Assembly (NCBI GenBank): GCA_003242895.1
Contig: QKMY01000031.1
Location: 1-64,000 of the forward strand
DNA length: 64,000 bases
Direction: 5' to 3'
Source of the DNA: Candidatus Margulisiibacteriota bacterium
GTDB lineage: Bacteria; Margulisbacteria; Riflemargulisbacteria; GWF2-39-127
In this document: positions 1-9,304 of the stretch, one piece after another
How positions within the stretch are numbered: the first letter of the stretch is position 1
Layout: each line of letters begins with the position of its first letter
Notes under the pieces: generated by a model
What the model saw: only the letters and a program-made list of their open reading frames with translations
Told to the model about the DNA's origin: nothing
Databases searched by the model: none
Program-made: the position numbers and the translations under genes

Positions 1-118
1 TTTAGTTCGCCTAACCTATATTCGCTTTTGCTCATATCTTGGTCAGATTTTGATTTGATAGATTACTATCGGCTTCGGTTAGATTTTAGATGATTTGATT
101 CGGGGGAGATTATCTTTA
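1..118. other. No gene seen at left edge
   Basis: AT-rich stretch with stops in every frame that I followed. I see no coding sequence or RNA gene. It may be the tail of an intergenic region belonging to a gene outside the window. Confidence 0.4.
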
Positions 119-147
119 TTGTTAGCTTATATAGACTCTGTTATAAT
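119..147 (+). promoter_or_regulatory. Sigma70-type promoter for exbB/exbD
   Basis: TTGTTA at 119-124, a 17-nt spacer and a perfect TATAAT at 142-147. It lies about 30 nt upstream of the AGGGG ribosome binding site of the ExbB-like gene, a normal leader length. Seen by eye; no transcript data. Confidence 0.6.
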
Positions 148-186
148 TAAATAAATCGTTATATAAATTTTCAGTAGGGGATGAAT

Positions 187-804
187 ATGTTTCAAAATAT
201 GAGTATCATGGAGTTCCTGCAACAGGGTGGCTATGTTCTGTTGCTATTATCAATCTGCTCAGTTGTTTCCTTTTCGGTTATGCTGGAGCGGTTCATAGTT
301 ATGGTTAACCTGAAAAGCAAGACAAAAAAGTTCATTCCTCCACTCATATTCAAACTTAAAAAGCACAAATACGACGAAGCGTTAGCTATGTGTGAAGAGA
401 ATATGTCAGTTGTAGGCAACTTGTTTTTGTCAGCGATAGAACGAAAAGATAAGCAAAAAATAGTGATAGAAGAAGCGATGCAAAGAAATGGTGCGAAGTT
501 AGCGCTCTACCTTGAAAAGAGATTAAGCATCCTTGCGACACTAGGAAGTATTAGCCCGTTTATCGGTCTTTTTGGTACTGTTGTAGGCATAATTAAAACG
601 TTTCATTCATTATCCCTTACTGACGCTTATTCTTCTAATCTTGTATCGAACGGAATTGCAGAAGCCCTTATCAATACAGCTGCAGGATTATTCGTTGCGA
701 TACCGGCGGTAATTGCTTTTAACTACTTTACCCATAAAATCCAACTTTTTCTAAAAGAGCTCGAGATAGCTAGCTCTGAAGCCATTGAATTACTAACGGA
801 ATAA
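187..804 (+). CDS. exbB: MotA/TolQ/ExbB-family proton channel protein
   Basis: Inner-membrane proton channel subunit that uses proton motive force to energise an outer-membrane or envelope process with an ExbD/TolR partner. About 205 residues, normal for the family. Hydrophobic segments sit near residues 15-35, 115-140 and 160-185, and the conserved region around SPFIGLFGTVVGIIKTF and AGLFVAIPAVIAFNYF is typical. An ATG at 181 abuts the AGGGG at 176-180, so I prefer the ATG at 187, six bases downstream. The ExbD-like gene follows after 6 nt, so the two are co-transcribed. TolQ or a paralogous ExbB cannot be separated by sequence alone. Confidence 0.88.
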   Translation: MFQNMSIMEFLQQGGYVLLLLSICSVVSFSVMLERFIVMVNLKSKTKKFIPPLIFKLKKHKYDEALAMCEENMSVVGNLFLSAIERKDKQKIVIEEAMQRNGAKLALYLEKRLSILATLGSISPFIGLFGTVVGIIKTFHSLSLTDAYSSNLVSNGIAEALINTAAGLFVAIPAVIAFNYFTHKIQLFLKELEIASSEAIELLTE

Positions 805-810
805 TTACTT

Positions 811-1224
811 ATGCTTAAATTTCAAGATAATTCGAAAAAACTGATGTCAGAAATTAATATTATACCATTTACTGATATTGTACTGGTTATATTAATTACG
901 TTCATGGTTACAGCTCCGGTCCTTATTCAGTCAGCAATCAAAGTAAAACTACCCAAGACGCAATTAAGCAATCCCGTAACACAGAGCGATAACGTAAAAA
1001 TAGTTATTACCGAATCTAATAAAATATACTTAAATGATAAAGAGCAAAGTCTCGCTTCTTTTGAGTCTCAGATTGAGGTTTTGCTTGCTGATAAGGCAGC
1101 TGTGATCGTAAATGCCGATAGGAATACCAACTACGGAATCGTTGCAAAAGTCTTGAGTATTGCGCAAAAACACGGAGCAGCCAAACTGGAGTTGCTGACA
1201 CAATACCAATCAGAAAACAAGTAA
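811..1224 (+). CDS. exbD: ExbD/TolR-family biopolymer transport protein
   Basis: Partner of the preceding channel protein. It is 137 residues long, with a short cytoplasmic N-terminus, one membrane helix at about residues 20-40 that carries the expected membrane aspartate (NIIPFTDIVLVILITFMV), and a periplasmic domain of about 90 residues. The order ExbB then ExbD with 6 nt between them is the classical arrangement. No TonB-like gene follows, so the energised receptor is unknown. No strong ribosome binding site precedes the ATG, suggesting translational coupling. Confidence 0.85.
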   Translation: MLKFQDNSKKLMSEINIIPFTDIVLVILITFMVTAPVLIQSAIKVKLPKTQLSNPVTQSDNVKIVITESNKIYLNDKEQSLASFESQIEVLLADKAAVIVNADRNTNYGIVAKVLSIAQKHGAAKLELLTQYQSENK

Positions 1225-1309
1225 ACCAATTTGTATTTAACCTGGATAATCAGAATTTCTAGTTCTTAAAACTGCTGATAATTGAGACCCTTCTTTATTG
1301 AATTATTGA

Positions 1310-3922
1310 TTATAATATATCTGGTTTGTCAGCAGCTTTGTTTTGTTTCTCCTGGGTTTGATCGATTATTTTTGTGAGTTCTTCTAACGTTTTGATTTTA
1401 AAGTTTTTTGTTAACGATTGACTTTCTATGTCCATTTTTTTAAGCTTCTCGATAAGCTCCTCGAAGCTGCTTTGCAGATCAGGAACTACCTCTTGTTTTT
1501 CGACGGTTTTGAGCCATTCGTTTATTTCATATATTTTGTTGTGCGCATTTATATTTGGGAGAAACAGCTTAATATAAGGAATATTAAAATCAATTATAGG
1601 GTCCTCATTTAGGTTTTTAGAATCAGAAACATCTACGTATTGGGCAATATTTCCTAGTTTTTTAAACTCTTTGGAATTGACCAATGTCGAAATTAACAAA
1701 AGTGACTTAAAAGATTTAGATGATATATCTATGACTCCCATACTTTGGACGATCAAGTGCTTGAATCCTCTAATCCTGTTTTCGCGTACTTTTTCATGAT
1801 TTTCATCGCAGATATACGTTAGCTCTAACATCTGGTGCAGTTGTTTTCTCTGTTCTGTTATCTTAATAATGAAATCGCTTAGGGTATTATTAAGTCCATT
1901 TGGTCCTTGAGTACTTAAGACACCTAAAACTTTAATTTCGTCTAATAGTTTTCGAAGAGGTAGTCTAGCTTTGTTGAATTTAGTCTTGTCAATCTCTTTC
2001 AACAAACTGCCTCTGTATTTTATCAAAGTTCTTAAAAAATTTTTAATGAGAGGGGATTCAAGCGATGCTGCTTCGCTTAAGTCTTGAGAGGTTGTCTCAA
2101 AGCGGTGTTGCATATCTTGTAGCATTCCCTGAATAGAATCATTTAGAATATTCATTTTTTTTGCTACGTCATTAAGATAATCTATCTCTTTGTGCTTAAT
2201 TAGGGTCGTGTAAATATCTATGTTTTTTTGTAATGACTCAATCAGATTGACAAGCGTGGTATGTTCCTGTTTTACTGGCGCGATCATAATTGAACCGATT
2301 TCCAAGTTGTATAAAACGCCTTTTCTTTTCAGAGTATCGAATGAATTTTTAATAGTTATTATTTGTGATAATTCGTCCAGATACTCTAACAGTGATTTGA
2401 CACAACTGTAGAAGAAATTTTTTTCCGGAATTGATTTAAGGTCGTATATAGTACTCTCATAAATTTTTTGTAATGACAGGTTCTTAATTTGTTTTAATTT
2501 GCTGCTCAACTGGTCAATTATATTAGTTTTCTGCCATTCTACAGGAATCTCAGCTTCTATTGTTTCTAATATGGTGTTTCCCATAGTACAACTATCTTCT
2601 ATAATTTTACTATTCCTGTCGTTTATCAAACTTACGAGGGTATTAATATTAGCCCTGATATTCTTTAGAGTACGTAATGCAGTGTTAAATGTTTCTACTT
2701 CTCCCGTGAGATAATAGGGGGTTCTAAAATCTATTTTCCATTGATTCAATCCGGCTTCTACCTGTTCTTTTCCATCCTGATTCAATACTCCCCAAGCTAC
2801 CAAAATATTAACGGCATCCGTTATACTTTTTTCTACCATTTCCAGCGTATGCTTCTGGTTTTTATCGATGGTGACTTGCGGATATTCGATAACTGTACCC
2901 ACATTATCAGCATTGATTCGATCCTTGTTTTTTTCCTGAAGAACATTTTGGTAAAATTTGGAAATGTAGTCATTAATCTCAGTTTGCAGTTCGTTTTCTA
3001 TGGTTTCATTTTCTAGTGAAGCTATTTCGGGATTTATCAGTTGAGCGACATAATCCTTAAGTTCAGTTAATCGGCTATTGTCATCAAATTCATCCCAGAA
3101 AACTTCGGTGAATTCTTGAGTCGCTTGTTTTGCGGAAGCCATTAAATACGATTTTGTTATGCTCAATGAATCTTCGAGTTTTGAAGTATTGACCTTTGTT
3201 TTTTTTTTGTTGATGGTGAAGGATTCCGTGAAACTGGTTATAGCTTGGTCTAGGGTATAATCCTTAATGAGTTCTGTGCCTAGTAGCTGTTTAATCCCTG
3301 TTGCGTCAGTATACATTTCCCTGATATGTTCTTCTTTATATATAGAAAAAATATTATTATTCTGACTGGCAGAATAATAGGGGTCTTTTTTGTCTTTATG
3401 TAACCCAATCCCAACTAAAATAATCTTTTTGCTATGAGAGTTAACGACATAAAATAACGCCGAGCCGGGATCTAATTTAATATGTCCGACTTTACCTCCT
3501 CCAACATAACTCAGTGAACCTATGATTTTGTTTTCTAGAATCCAATTTTGATAAATATATAGAGTTTTATAAGCAATTTTCTTTCTTAAATCTTTATAAG
3601 AATTATCTTTCCATTGCCTCATAAGGCTAGTTGAAGTAACTAACTCGAAAAATGAGTCATGAGTAACAGAACCATAATCGACGAGTGAGATAGTGCTGGT
3701 TTTTTTTATTTCCGTACTATCTTTTATATCTTCTACAATACTTGTTTTGTCCCTCTTATTATAAGGTTGAGGGAACAAATAATTGATATCCTGTGTGTAT
3801 TGGATTGGAATGTTGATCATCTGCATAAGAAACTTTATTCTATTTTTAATAGATTCAATTATTTGCTTATTTGTTTTTACTCTATTTACAGCTGCCGAGA
3901 TATTAATTATTTTGGTTTCCAT
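1310..3922 (-). CDS. Large uncharacterised helical protein (870 aa)
   Basis: I do not recognise a family. The protein is 870 residues, rich in Lys, Glu, Asn and Ile, without an evident signal peptide or membrane helix, so probably cytoplasmic. Residues of about 135-190 look like a compact beta-containing segment (YVGGGKVGHIKLDPGSALF, then KKIILVGIGLHKDKKDP); most of the remainder reads as long amphipathic helices with possible coiled coils. A good AAGGGA ribosome binding site lies six bases before the ATG. It stands alone on the minus strand, convergent with exbD. Probably lineage-specific. Confidence 0.75.
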   Translation of the reverse strand: METKIINISAAVNRVKTNKQIIESIKNRIKFLMQMINIPIQYTQDINYLFPQPYNKRDKTSIVEDIKDSTEIKKTSTISLVDYGSVTHDSFFELVTSTSLMRQWKDNSYKDLRKKIAYKTLYIYQNWILENKIIGSLSYVGGGKVGHIKLDPGSALFYVVNSHSKKIILVGIGLHKDKKDPYYSASQNNNIFSIYKEEHIREMYTDATGIKQLLGTELIKDYTLDQAITSFTESFTINKKKTKVNTSKLEDSLSITKSYLMASAKQATQEFTEVFWDEFDDNSRLTELKDYVAQLINPEIASLENETIENELQTEINDYISKFYQNVLQEKNKDRINADNVGTVIEYPQVTIDKNQKHTLEMVEKSITDAVNILVAWGVLNQDGKEQVEAGLNQWKIDFRTPYYLTGEVETFNTALRTLKNIRANINTLVSLINDRNSKIIEDSCTMGNTILETIEAEIPVEWQKTNIIDQLSSKLKQIKNLSLQKIYESTIYDLKSIPEKNFFYSCVKSLLEYLDELSQIITIKNSFDTLKRKGVLYNLEIGSIMIAPVKQEHTTLVNLIESLQKNIDIYTTLIKHKEIDYLNDVAKKMNILNDSIQGMLQDMQHRFETTSQDLSEAASLESPLIKNFLRTLIKYRGSLLKEIDKTKFNKARLPLRKLLDEIKVLGVLSTQGPNGLNNTLSDFIIKITEQRKQLHQMLELTYICDENHEKVRENRIRGFKHLIVQSMGVIDISSKSFKSLLLISTLVNSKEFKKLGNIAQYVDVSDSKNLNEDPIIDFNIPYIKLFLPNINAHNKIYEINEWLKTVEKQEVVPDLQSSFEELIEKLKKMDIESQSLTKNFKIKTLEELTKIIDQTQEKQNKAADKPDIL

Positions 3923-4075
3923 AATTTTCCCTTATAGTATAGTTTTGTATATTGTGGACAATTAATTTATCGAGGTAACTTGTAAATAATTGCAGATAAA
4001 CAACTTAATTAATTTTATGAGGAATGACTCCTGATTTGTAATTGAGGAGGAAGATTAGTCTGTGGCTTATACTTC
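3923..4075. other. Intergenic region, nothing assignable
   Basis: About 150 bases between two minus-strand genes. It must hold the upstream signals of the 870-residue gene, but I see no consensus promoter good enough to call and no terminator hairpin. Confidence 0.3.
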
Positions 4076-4903
4076 TTAGGCAGCTCTAGCTTCTTTTGAT
4101 TCGGGTGGGAATACATTATTGGCTGCAATTTCCAAGATAATATGGAGTGCGCGGTCAGGGTATTTCTCTGTCATTATCTTGATTAGTTCCCGGGCATTGG
4201 AACTTTGAAGAATGGCTGAATTGAAAGTTGTTATATAATTGCGAGTTTCTGTTAGGAGTACATGGATTCCTTCGTCGTCGCTGCCTGGTTGCTTGTGTCC
4301 GGCAATGACAGTTTTGGGATTCATATCTGCGAGGTGCTCAAGGTTATTTATCCATTTTAGGCGCTGTTCGTTGTCAGTCTCAGCCAGCCACACGTGAGTC
4401 CCGTTATAGGCAATATCTCCTCCTGCAATTGCTGATAACACTGGTATCCAGACTACCGTTGAAGATCGTACGTCTCCCTGTCCGACGTGAAGTATTCTTA
4501 GCTGGTTTCCTTCTAGGTCAATTGCATCATCATCGTAGGCGACCGGTTCGATAGGTACGTCAGGAACTTCCTCGCCATATACCGGCTTCCATTGTGCGAT
4601 TTTAGCAGCGAAGGTTTCTTCAATGACATCGAGGACCTCAGGTGCCGTAATGAATTGTGCTTCCGGGAATTGTTCGGATAGCACAGTGAAGCCCCAGTAA
4701 TGGTCAGGGTGACCATGCGTGACATATACTGTTGTCAGATTTTTGCCGGAATCTTTGATCTTTTTAGCCAGTTTGAGAGCATCGGTTTTGGTGAATTGGG
4801 CATCTATCAGGACCGCGTCCCTTGCTCCGGAAATAATTGTTGAGGTGATGAAAAAGGCGTTTTCCCCGCCAATGAACGTGTCGATTGAAAGTTGGTTGTT
4901 CAT
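4076..4903 (-). CDS. MBL-fold metallo-hydrolase
   Basis: Metallo-beta-lactamase-fold hydrolase of 275 residues. The zinc motif THGHPDHYWG gives H63, H65, D67 and H68. A further metal-ligand region is IAGGDIAYNGTHVW near 165-178, and IAGHKQPG near 205 supplies the last histidine. No signal peptide, so cytoplasmic; the substrate cannot be told from sequence. A GAAGGGAG ribosome binding site precedes the ATG. The gene looks somewhat less AT-rich than its neighbours, and the adjacent VOC pseudogene is another small-molecule enzyme, so the pair may have been acquired together; this is inference. Confidence 0.85.
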   Translation of the reverse strand: MNNQLSIDTFIGGENAFFITSTIISGARDAVLIDAQFTKTDALKLAKKIKDSGKNLTTVYVTHGHPDHYWGFTVLSEQFPEAQFITAPEVLDVIEETFAAKIAQWKPVYGEEVPDVPIEPVAYDDDAIDLEGNQLRILHVGQGDVRSSTVVWIPVLSAIAGGDIAYNGTHVWLAETDNEQRLKWINNLEHLADMNPKTVIAGHKQPGSDDEGIHVLLTETRNYITTFNSAILQSSNARELIKIMTEKYPDRALHIILEIAANNVFPPESKEARAA

Positions 4904-5091
4904 TAGTATGCTCCCTTCATTTTATTATACCTAATTGCTTATTCGAATTAGCAGCAACCGGCTATAATTATCGAGATAATATACCTATGCTTTGGTAAGT
5001 CAATTGGTAAATTTTGTTGGGGGATGGCTGGATGCTGGTATCAATGGTTTGGTTCGTTCCATTGATATGCATGGCAGAGCCAAGTGACCTG

Positions 5092-5472
5092 TTATTTGGG
5101 ACTGTGAAGACCTACCGTATTTCCTTCAGTGTCTTGGATTATAACAATGAATCCTTCCTCTCCAATAGAGAACTTTGGTGCTACTATTTTGCCTCCGGCT
5201 GTCTCTACGCGAGCTGCTACTTCATCAAGTTTTCCTTCTCAATTGAGATATACACGGGTCCCATCTTTTGACGGAACATAATTTGGTGATGGTGGAACTA
5301 AATCTCCACCCACTTCACCGTCCGGGCTCATTGGGAAAAAGCCAAGTTTTTGTCCCATAAATTCGCTGACTTTGATGGGGCCCCCCAGTATGTCTGAGTA
5401 GAATTGAACTGCCCGGTTAAAGTCTAAAGATGGTATATCAAACCAATTAATTGCACTTTTCGTAGCCGGTAT
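5092..5472 (-). pseudogene. VOC/glyoxalase-family protein, inactivated
   Basis: The minus strand reads as a full-length VOC (glyoxalase/bleomycin resistance) protein of about 126 codons: SAINWFDIPSLDFNRAVQFY, then LGFFPMSPDGEVGGDLVPPS, GTRVYLN, EGKLDEVAARVETAGGKIVA and ending EGNTVGLHSPK. Two lesions kill it: the expected start codon is ATA (5470-5472) with no alternative start downstream of the TAG stop that lies upstream, and an in-frame TGA sits at 5239-5241 after YLN. Reading on both sides of the TGA stays in one frame, so decay is recent. Confidence 0.85.
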
Positions 5473-5743
5473 ATTATCAGATTCGCTAAGAAAAACAAGA
5501 CTTTTTTTCGGGTTTATGAGAAGAATATTTTTTTCAAAAATCTAAGGCAGGATAGTTTCTTTTTTTACGATAGACCATGCCCTGGAAAATAGAAAAGTAA
5601 AAGGACAAAGGGTTAGTCTCCTGTTCTGACTACGGAAAGCCTACAGAATGAAACAGGAACTCACTATCAACTCTGAACCTCTTAAGTTGTCAGAGGCTAA
5701 AACTAATTCTAATAGAACGCTGAAGAAAAAGGTTGCAGTCATG
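5473..5743. other. Intergenic region, no supported gene
   Basis: It holds an AT-rich stretch upstream of the dead VOC gene and a short plus-strand ORF of 34 codons (from 5648) that runs a few bases into the end of the next minus-strand gene. I cannot support that ORF as a gene. Confidence 0.3.
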
Positions 5744-7369
5744 CTATATTAAGCAATGATGTTTAAGCCGGTTCAGGTATAGGTCGCGGAAGGAGAGGTT
5801 GTCTTTCACTTTGCTGACAATATCTTTTCCAAAGGGAGCTTTTACCCAGAAATAGCGGCGAAGGTCCTTGGAGAGGATTGTACGATTTTCAGATTCTTTT
5901 GTTACCCAGATAGAATAATCCCTGATATAAGATTCTAATAAGTCGCTTCGAGGATTACCATAGATTCTATAATAGTCAGCTATAGGGCCTTCTTTTTCCC
6001 ATGAAGACGGCATGACGAATTTGGCGTACTCCCAGCGGAATGACGCTAGCCCGGCAATTACAGACACCTCAATACTTTTATGGCTTACCAGGGGACATAC
6101 AATGCGGGCGGGACCATAGTCGCGATCATTCTTGTCGCAAATTTGCCAGCACATGGAATGGAGTCCATATCCCGGCGTAATAAGAACTACAGGGGGGACA
6201 TGTTTAATTCCATCTAAAGTAGCTCTTTGAAAAATTGTAGGATCAATGATTTCGTCGACTTTTTTGATATGCGTGGCTACTTTTGTTCTTGTGCAAAGAA
6301 CATCTTTATGGTTCCCAATGCTTGCGCTATCCAATATTGGTAACTTAAGTCCTCTTTTCCCGGCACTGATTTTTGCCATGAATTTTAAAGTGTCCAGTTC
6401 ATGCCGTAATGCCGGATCACCTTTCATATTCTTATATTCCTTTGAGGTTAATCTCGTTTTAATTTCATCTACAAGGCTTATTTCCCGTTTACCTTTATAG
6501 ATGCCCGGCAGCCATTCATCAAAGTAATAGACCGGATCATTATATATATTGGAATACGGGCTTTCGCAGATATACTCTATCAGTTGTTCCGAAACAAGCC
6601 TGATATCAATGATGCCGTAACGCAAGAACATTCTTTTTTGCAGAGAAAGTGACGCAGAGTTTATTGCTTGATAGGCTATTTGTTTATAAAGTGCCCAGAA
6701 CTGAACGATCAATTGCGGTTGTAAAGGTGTGTCTTCATCCTGGTTGCGCTTGTTGTTATAATATCGGTCCATAATATTTTTAATCTCAGCGGCTCCGGAG
6801 ATTCCTGCAAATAACTCTTCTTCATAATTATTAAAGGCGGTCTTTAACTCGGATTTTTCGTTTTCGATCTTATCAGTAAGCGTACTCTCTTGTGCGAGTT
6901 TTAATCGTTCCTCTCTCTCCTCTATCACTTTTATTATTGCTTTGTTAAATTTTTCAGCGTCTTTGGGTGCCAGTGCTTTTTGTTCTTTTGCGTAATCTGA
7001 TTCCTGATCAACGTCATGTGTGATGACATCTAAAACGGTTTGAACAAGTTGCGCTGATGTATAGGAAATCGGCAGGGTTTTTGTTATGTAGTGCTTAATA
7101 TCAGGAAAAATGACCTTGTCGGTCACCAAGACAATGTTACACTGCGGAAACCTTATATCTGCTTTGATTGTGTTAATTGTTTCAATTAAATGGGTATCAA
7201 AACTTTCCTGAACAAGAATAACGAGTAATGGGCTGTAAACTATTATTTTTGCAGGCAAGCTGATCATGTTGCTTATATAGATAACTTCATCAAATAATAT
7301 GTTGAGTTCATTGAGCTCTTTGATTTGGAGCTGCAAGCTTCTGTTGTTTGTAATAATGAATTTTGTCAT
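5744..7369 (-). CDS. Uncharacterised protein with receiver-like N-terminus (541 aa)
   Basis: Not recognised as a named family. Residues of about 1-120 alternate strands and helices as in a response-regulator receiver fold (MTKFIITN, AKIIVYSPLLVILVQ, CNIVLVTDK, then a helix after LPISYTSAQ), but I see no phosphoacceptor Asp at the expected strand end. A charged helical linker follows (130-200), then about 340 residues that include LITPGYGLHSMCWQICDKND and a basic C-terminus. No signal peptide or membrane helix. AAGGGA lies eight bases before the ATG. Single-gene unit with a long leader region upstream. Confidence 0.75.
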   Translation of the reverse strand: MTKFIITNNRSLQLQIKELNELNILFDEVIYISNMISLPAKIIVYSPLLVILVQESFDTHLIETINTIKADIRFPQCNIVLVTDKVIFPDIKHYITKTLPISYTSAQLVQTVLDVITHDVDQESDYAKEQKALAPKDAEKFNKAIIKVIEEREERLKLAQESTLTDKIENEKSELKTAFNNYEEELFAGISGAAEIKNIMDRYYNNKRNQDEDTPLQPQLIVQFWALYKQIAYQAINSASLSLQKRMFLRYGIIDIRLVSEQLIEYICESPYSNIYNDPVYYFDEWLPGIYKGKREISLVDEIKTRLTSKEYKNMKGDPALRHELDTLKFMAKISAGKRGLKLPILDSASIGNHKDVLCTRTKVATHIKKVDEIIDPTIFQRATLDGIKHVPPVVLITPGYGLHSMCWQICDKNDRDYGPARIVCPLVSHKSIEVSVIAGLASFRWEYAKFVMPSSWEKEGPIADYYRIYGNPRSDLLESYIRDYSIWVTKESENRTILSKDLRRYFWVKAPFGKDIVSKVKDNLSFRDLYLNRLKHHCLI

Positions 7370-7691
7370 ATTCTAATCCCTTATCTGCAACATTCAGTAG
7401 CACTATATAAATTAGTATACCACAATATCAAATGCGACGAGAAACGAGCTTTAACTATGTAAATCTTCTGTTTTTCCTTTAAAAACATCTTGTTTTTTTG
7501 TTGTGAGGCTATTAATTGTGGTTGTTTTTTAATGAATGGGCATAATCTATTCTCTTTATATTCTTTAGATATTCATGTAAATCTAATGCATTTAACCTTA
7601 AATTAAGAGTAAAAAAACTTAACGTATTATAAAATACTCTTCAATTTGGTATAATGGATGAGCAATGAATACTGAGAGGGGGTATATTATT
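7370..7691. other. AT-rich divergent intergenic region
   Basis: About 320 bases between the divergent 541-residue gene and the cyclophilin gene. It contains T-rich tracts and a perfect TATAAT at 7650-7655, about 37 nt before the cyclophilin start, with only a weak -35 match (TTATAA at 7627-7632, 17 nt away). A small inverted repeat GTATT-N4-AATAC overlaps that -35. Nothing coding is seen. Confidence 0.4.
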
Positions 7692-8267
7692 ATGAAGAAA
7701 CATATCGGATTAGTACTTGCAGCAATAACAGTAATAACAGGCATAGCTTATGCCGAATTAACAAATGATTTCAAAATAACGAAAGAGAGGATTGATAAAA
7801 TGGTAAAACAACAAGCAGTTATCACTATGGAAAAAGGCGGAGAAATCGTCATCGATTTTTTTCCAAAAGAGGCACCGAATACCGTTGCTAATTTCATTGA
7901 GCTTACAGAAAAGAATTATTATGACGGACTGACATTTCACCGTGTCGTTCCGAAGTTCGTAGCGCAAGGTGGAGATCCGTCGGGGAATGGTACCGGTGGT
8001 CCAGGATATCAGATCAAAGCAGAATTTAACAAAAATCCGCATCTAAAAGGTACTGTTGCAATGGCAAGAAGTATGGATCCGGATAGTGCCGGCAGCCAGT
8101 TCTATATTTGCCTTGAGCCTCAACCATATCTTGATGGTCAATACACAGTATTCGGTCAAGTTGCAAAGGGAATGGATATTGTCGATAAAATTCAGATAGG
8201 CGACAAAATGAAAAGTGTCAAAATAATTGAAAAAGGTAAAGCTAAAGATAAAGCTAAGGCTAAATAA
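7692..8267 (+). CDS. Cyclophilin-type peptidyl-prolyl cis-trans isomerase, exported
   Basis: Catalyses proline cis-trans isomerisation in protein folding. The translation shows the cyclophilin core: FFPKEAPNTVANFIELTEKN, YYDGLTFHRVVPKFVAQGGD, GGPGYQIKAEF, GTVAMARSMDPDSAGSQFYI and YTVFGQV. An N-terminal signal peptide (MKKHIGLVLAAITVITGIAYA) predicts export to the periplasm. The GAGAGGGGG at 7673-7681 places the start at ATG 7692, not at the earlier in-frame ATG at 7665. The C-terminus is a Lys/Ala-rich tail of about 12 residues. rlmN follows directly. Confidence 0.9.
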   Translation: MKKHIGLVLAAITVITGIAYAELTNDFKITKERIDKMVKQQAVITMEKGGEIVIDFFPKEAPNTVANFIELTEKNYYDGLTFHRVVPKFVAQGGDPSGNGTGGPGYQIKAEFNKNPHLKGTVAMARSMDPDSAGSQFYICLEPQPYLDGQYTVFGQVAKGMDIVDKIQIGDKMKSVKIIEKGKAKDKAKAK

Positions 8268-9302
8268 TTGGTGATAAACGTGGATGATAAAAAAGATTTA
8301 AAAAAATTAAATTCCAAACAGCTCGAAGAGTTTATTCTGGAAAACGATATAGAAAAATATAAAGCAAAGATCATATGGCAGTGGATATATAAAAAATACG
8401 TGACTGATTTTAATGCAATGACCAATCTATCCAAGCGGGATAGGGAAGTGTTGTCAGAAGTTGCCTATATATCCACTCATGAGATCGCTGATAAAAAAAC
8501 TTCAGGAAAAAGTAAAACAACGAAGTATGTTTTCAAGCTTGAAGACGGGTCTCTAGTTGAAAGCGTGTTTATACCTTCTATCGACCATAGCACCGTTTGT
8601 ATTTCTTCGCAGGTTGGGTGTGCTCAAGGCTGTGTTTTTTGTGCGACAGGTGCCCAAGGCTTCAAGCGCAACCTTAAATCGCACGAGATCGTGGAGCAAG
8701 TCCTGGCTATTCTCCGTGAAGGGAAAAATGTTGATTATATCGTGTTTATGGGGATGGGCGAGCCGCTGATAAATATTGATAATGTTATTCAGAGTATCAG
8801 GATTATCAATGATCCTAATTCAATAGGTATAGGCGCTCGTAAGATAACGGTCTCAACTGCAGGTATGATCCCTAATCTTATAAAGCTTGCGGATTCTGAG
8901 CTCGGGGTTAATATTGCCATATCGCTCAACGCAACAAGCAACCATGTCCGAAGTTCTCTGATGCCGATTAATGAAAAATACCCGATCAAGAAACTAATGG
9001 AAACAGCAGAATATTGCCAGAAGAAATCAGGAAGACGGATCACTTTTGAGTATATATTGCTTGAAGGGATCAATGATTCGGAAAAAGATGCAACAGACTT
9101 GTCTAAGCTTATGAAGATGCTTATTTCTCATGTTAACCTTATAGGTTTCAATCCGAGTCCTGATCTTGATCCTAAGTTTGTACCGTCCACAAAGGTGAGT
9201 AATTTCAAGAATATTTTATTAAAAAACGAGATAAGTGTTACCGTGAGACATAGTACTGGACAGGATATCTTCGGAGCATGCGGTCAACTTGCAGGTAAGT
9301 AG
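8268..9302 (+). CDS. rlmN: 23S rRNA (adenine2503-C2)-methyltransferase RlmN
   Basis: Radical-SAM enzyme that methylates A2503 of 23S rRNA and A37 of some tRNAs. It is 344 residues. The cluster motif CAQGCVFC (CX3CX2C) lies near residue 117, preceded by CISSQVG, followed by MGMGEPL and FEYILLEGINDS, with the C-terminal RHSTGQDIFGACGQL carrying the second catalytic cysteine. No ATG is available near the start: TTG 8268 or GTG 8271 begins immediately after the cyclophilin stop, so coupled translation is likely. GH57 follows after 2 nt. Confidence 0.95.
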   Translation: MVINVDDKKDLKKLNSKQLEEFILENDIEKYKAKIIWQWIYKKYVTDFNAMTNLSKRDREVLSEVAYISTHEIADKKTSGKSKTTKYVFKLEDGSLVESVFIPSIDHSTVCISSQVGCAQGCVFCATGAQGFKRNLKSHEIVEQVLAILREGKNVDYIVFMGMGEPLINIDNVIQSIRIINDPNSIGIGARKITVSTAGMIPNLIKLADSELGVNIAISLNATSNHVRSSLMPINEKYPIKKLMETAEYCQKKSGRRITFEYILLEGINDSEKDATDLSKLMKMLISHVNLIGFNPSPDLDPKFVPSTKVSNFKNILLKNEISVTVRHSTGQDIFGACGQLAGK

Positions 9303-9304
9303 CT

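Noticed and set aside
5239-5241. TGA in the VOC gene as a recoded sense codon
   Set aside because: TGA ends several intact genes here (for example rluB and yebC-neighbour genes), there is no sign of Sec insertion structure, and the start codon is also lost.
5014-5271. 85-residue plus-strand ORF
   Set aside because: It is the antisense shadow of the dead VOC gene, whose minus-strand reading matches a known family over its full length.
5648-5752. 34-codon ORF on the plus strand (MKQELTINSEPLKLSEAKTN...)
   Set aside because: No ribosome binding site, no recognisable family, and it ends inside the convergent 541-residue gene; too short to support.
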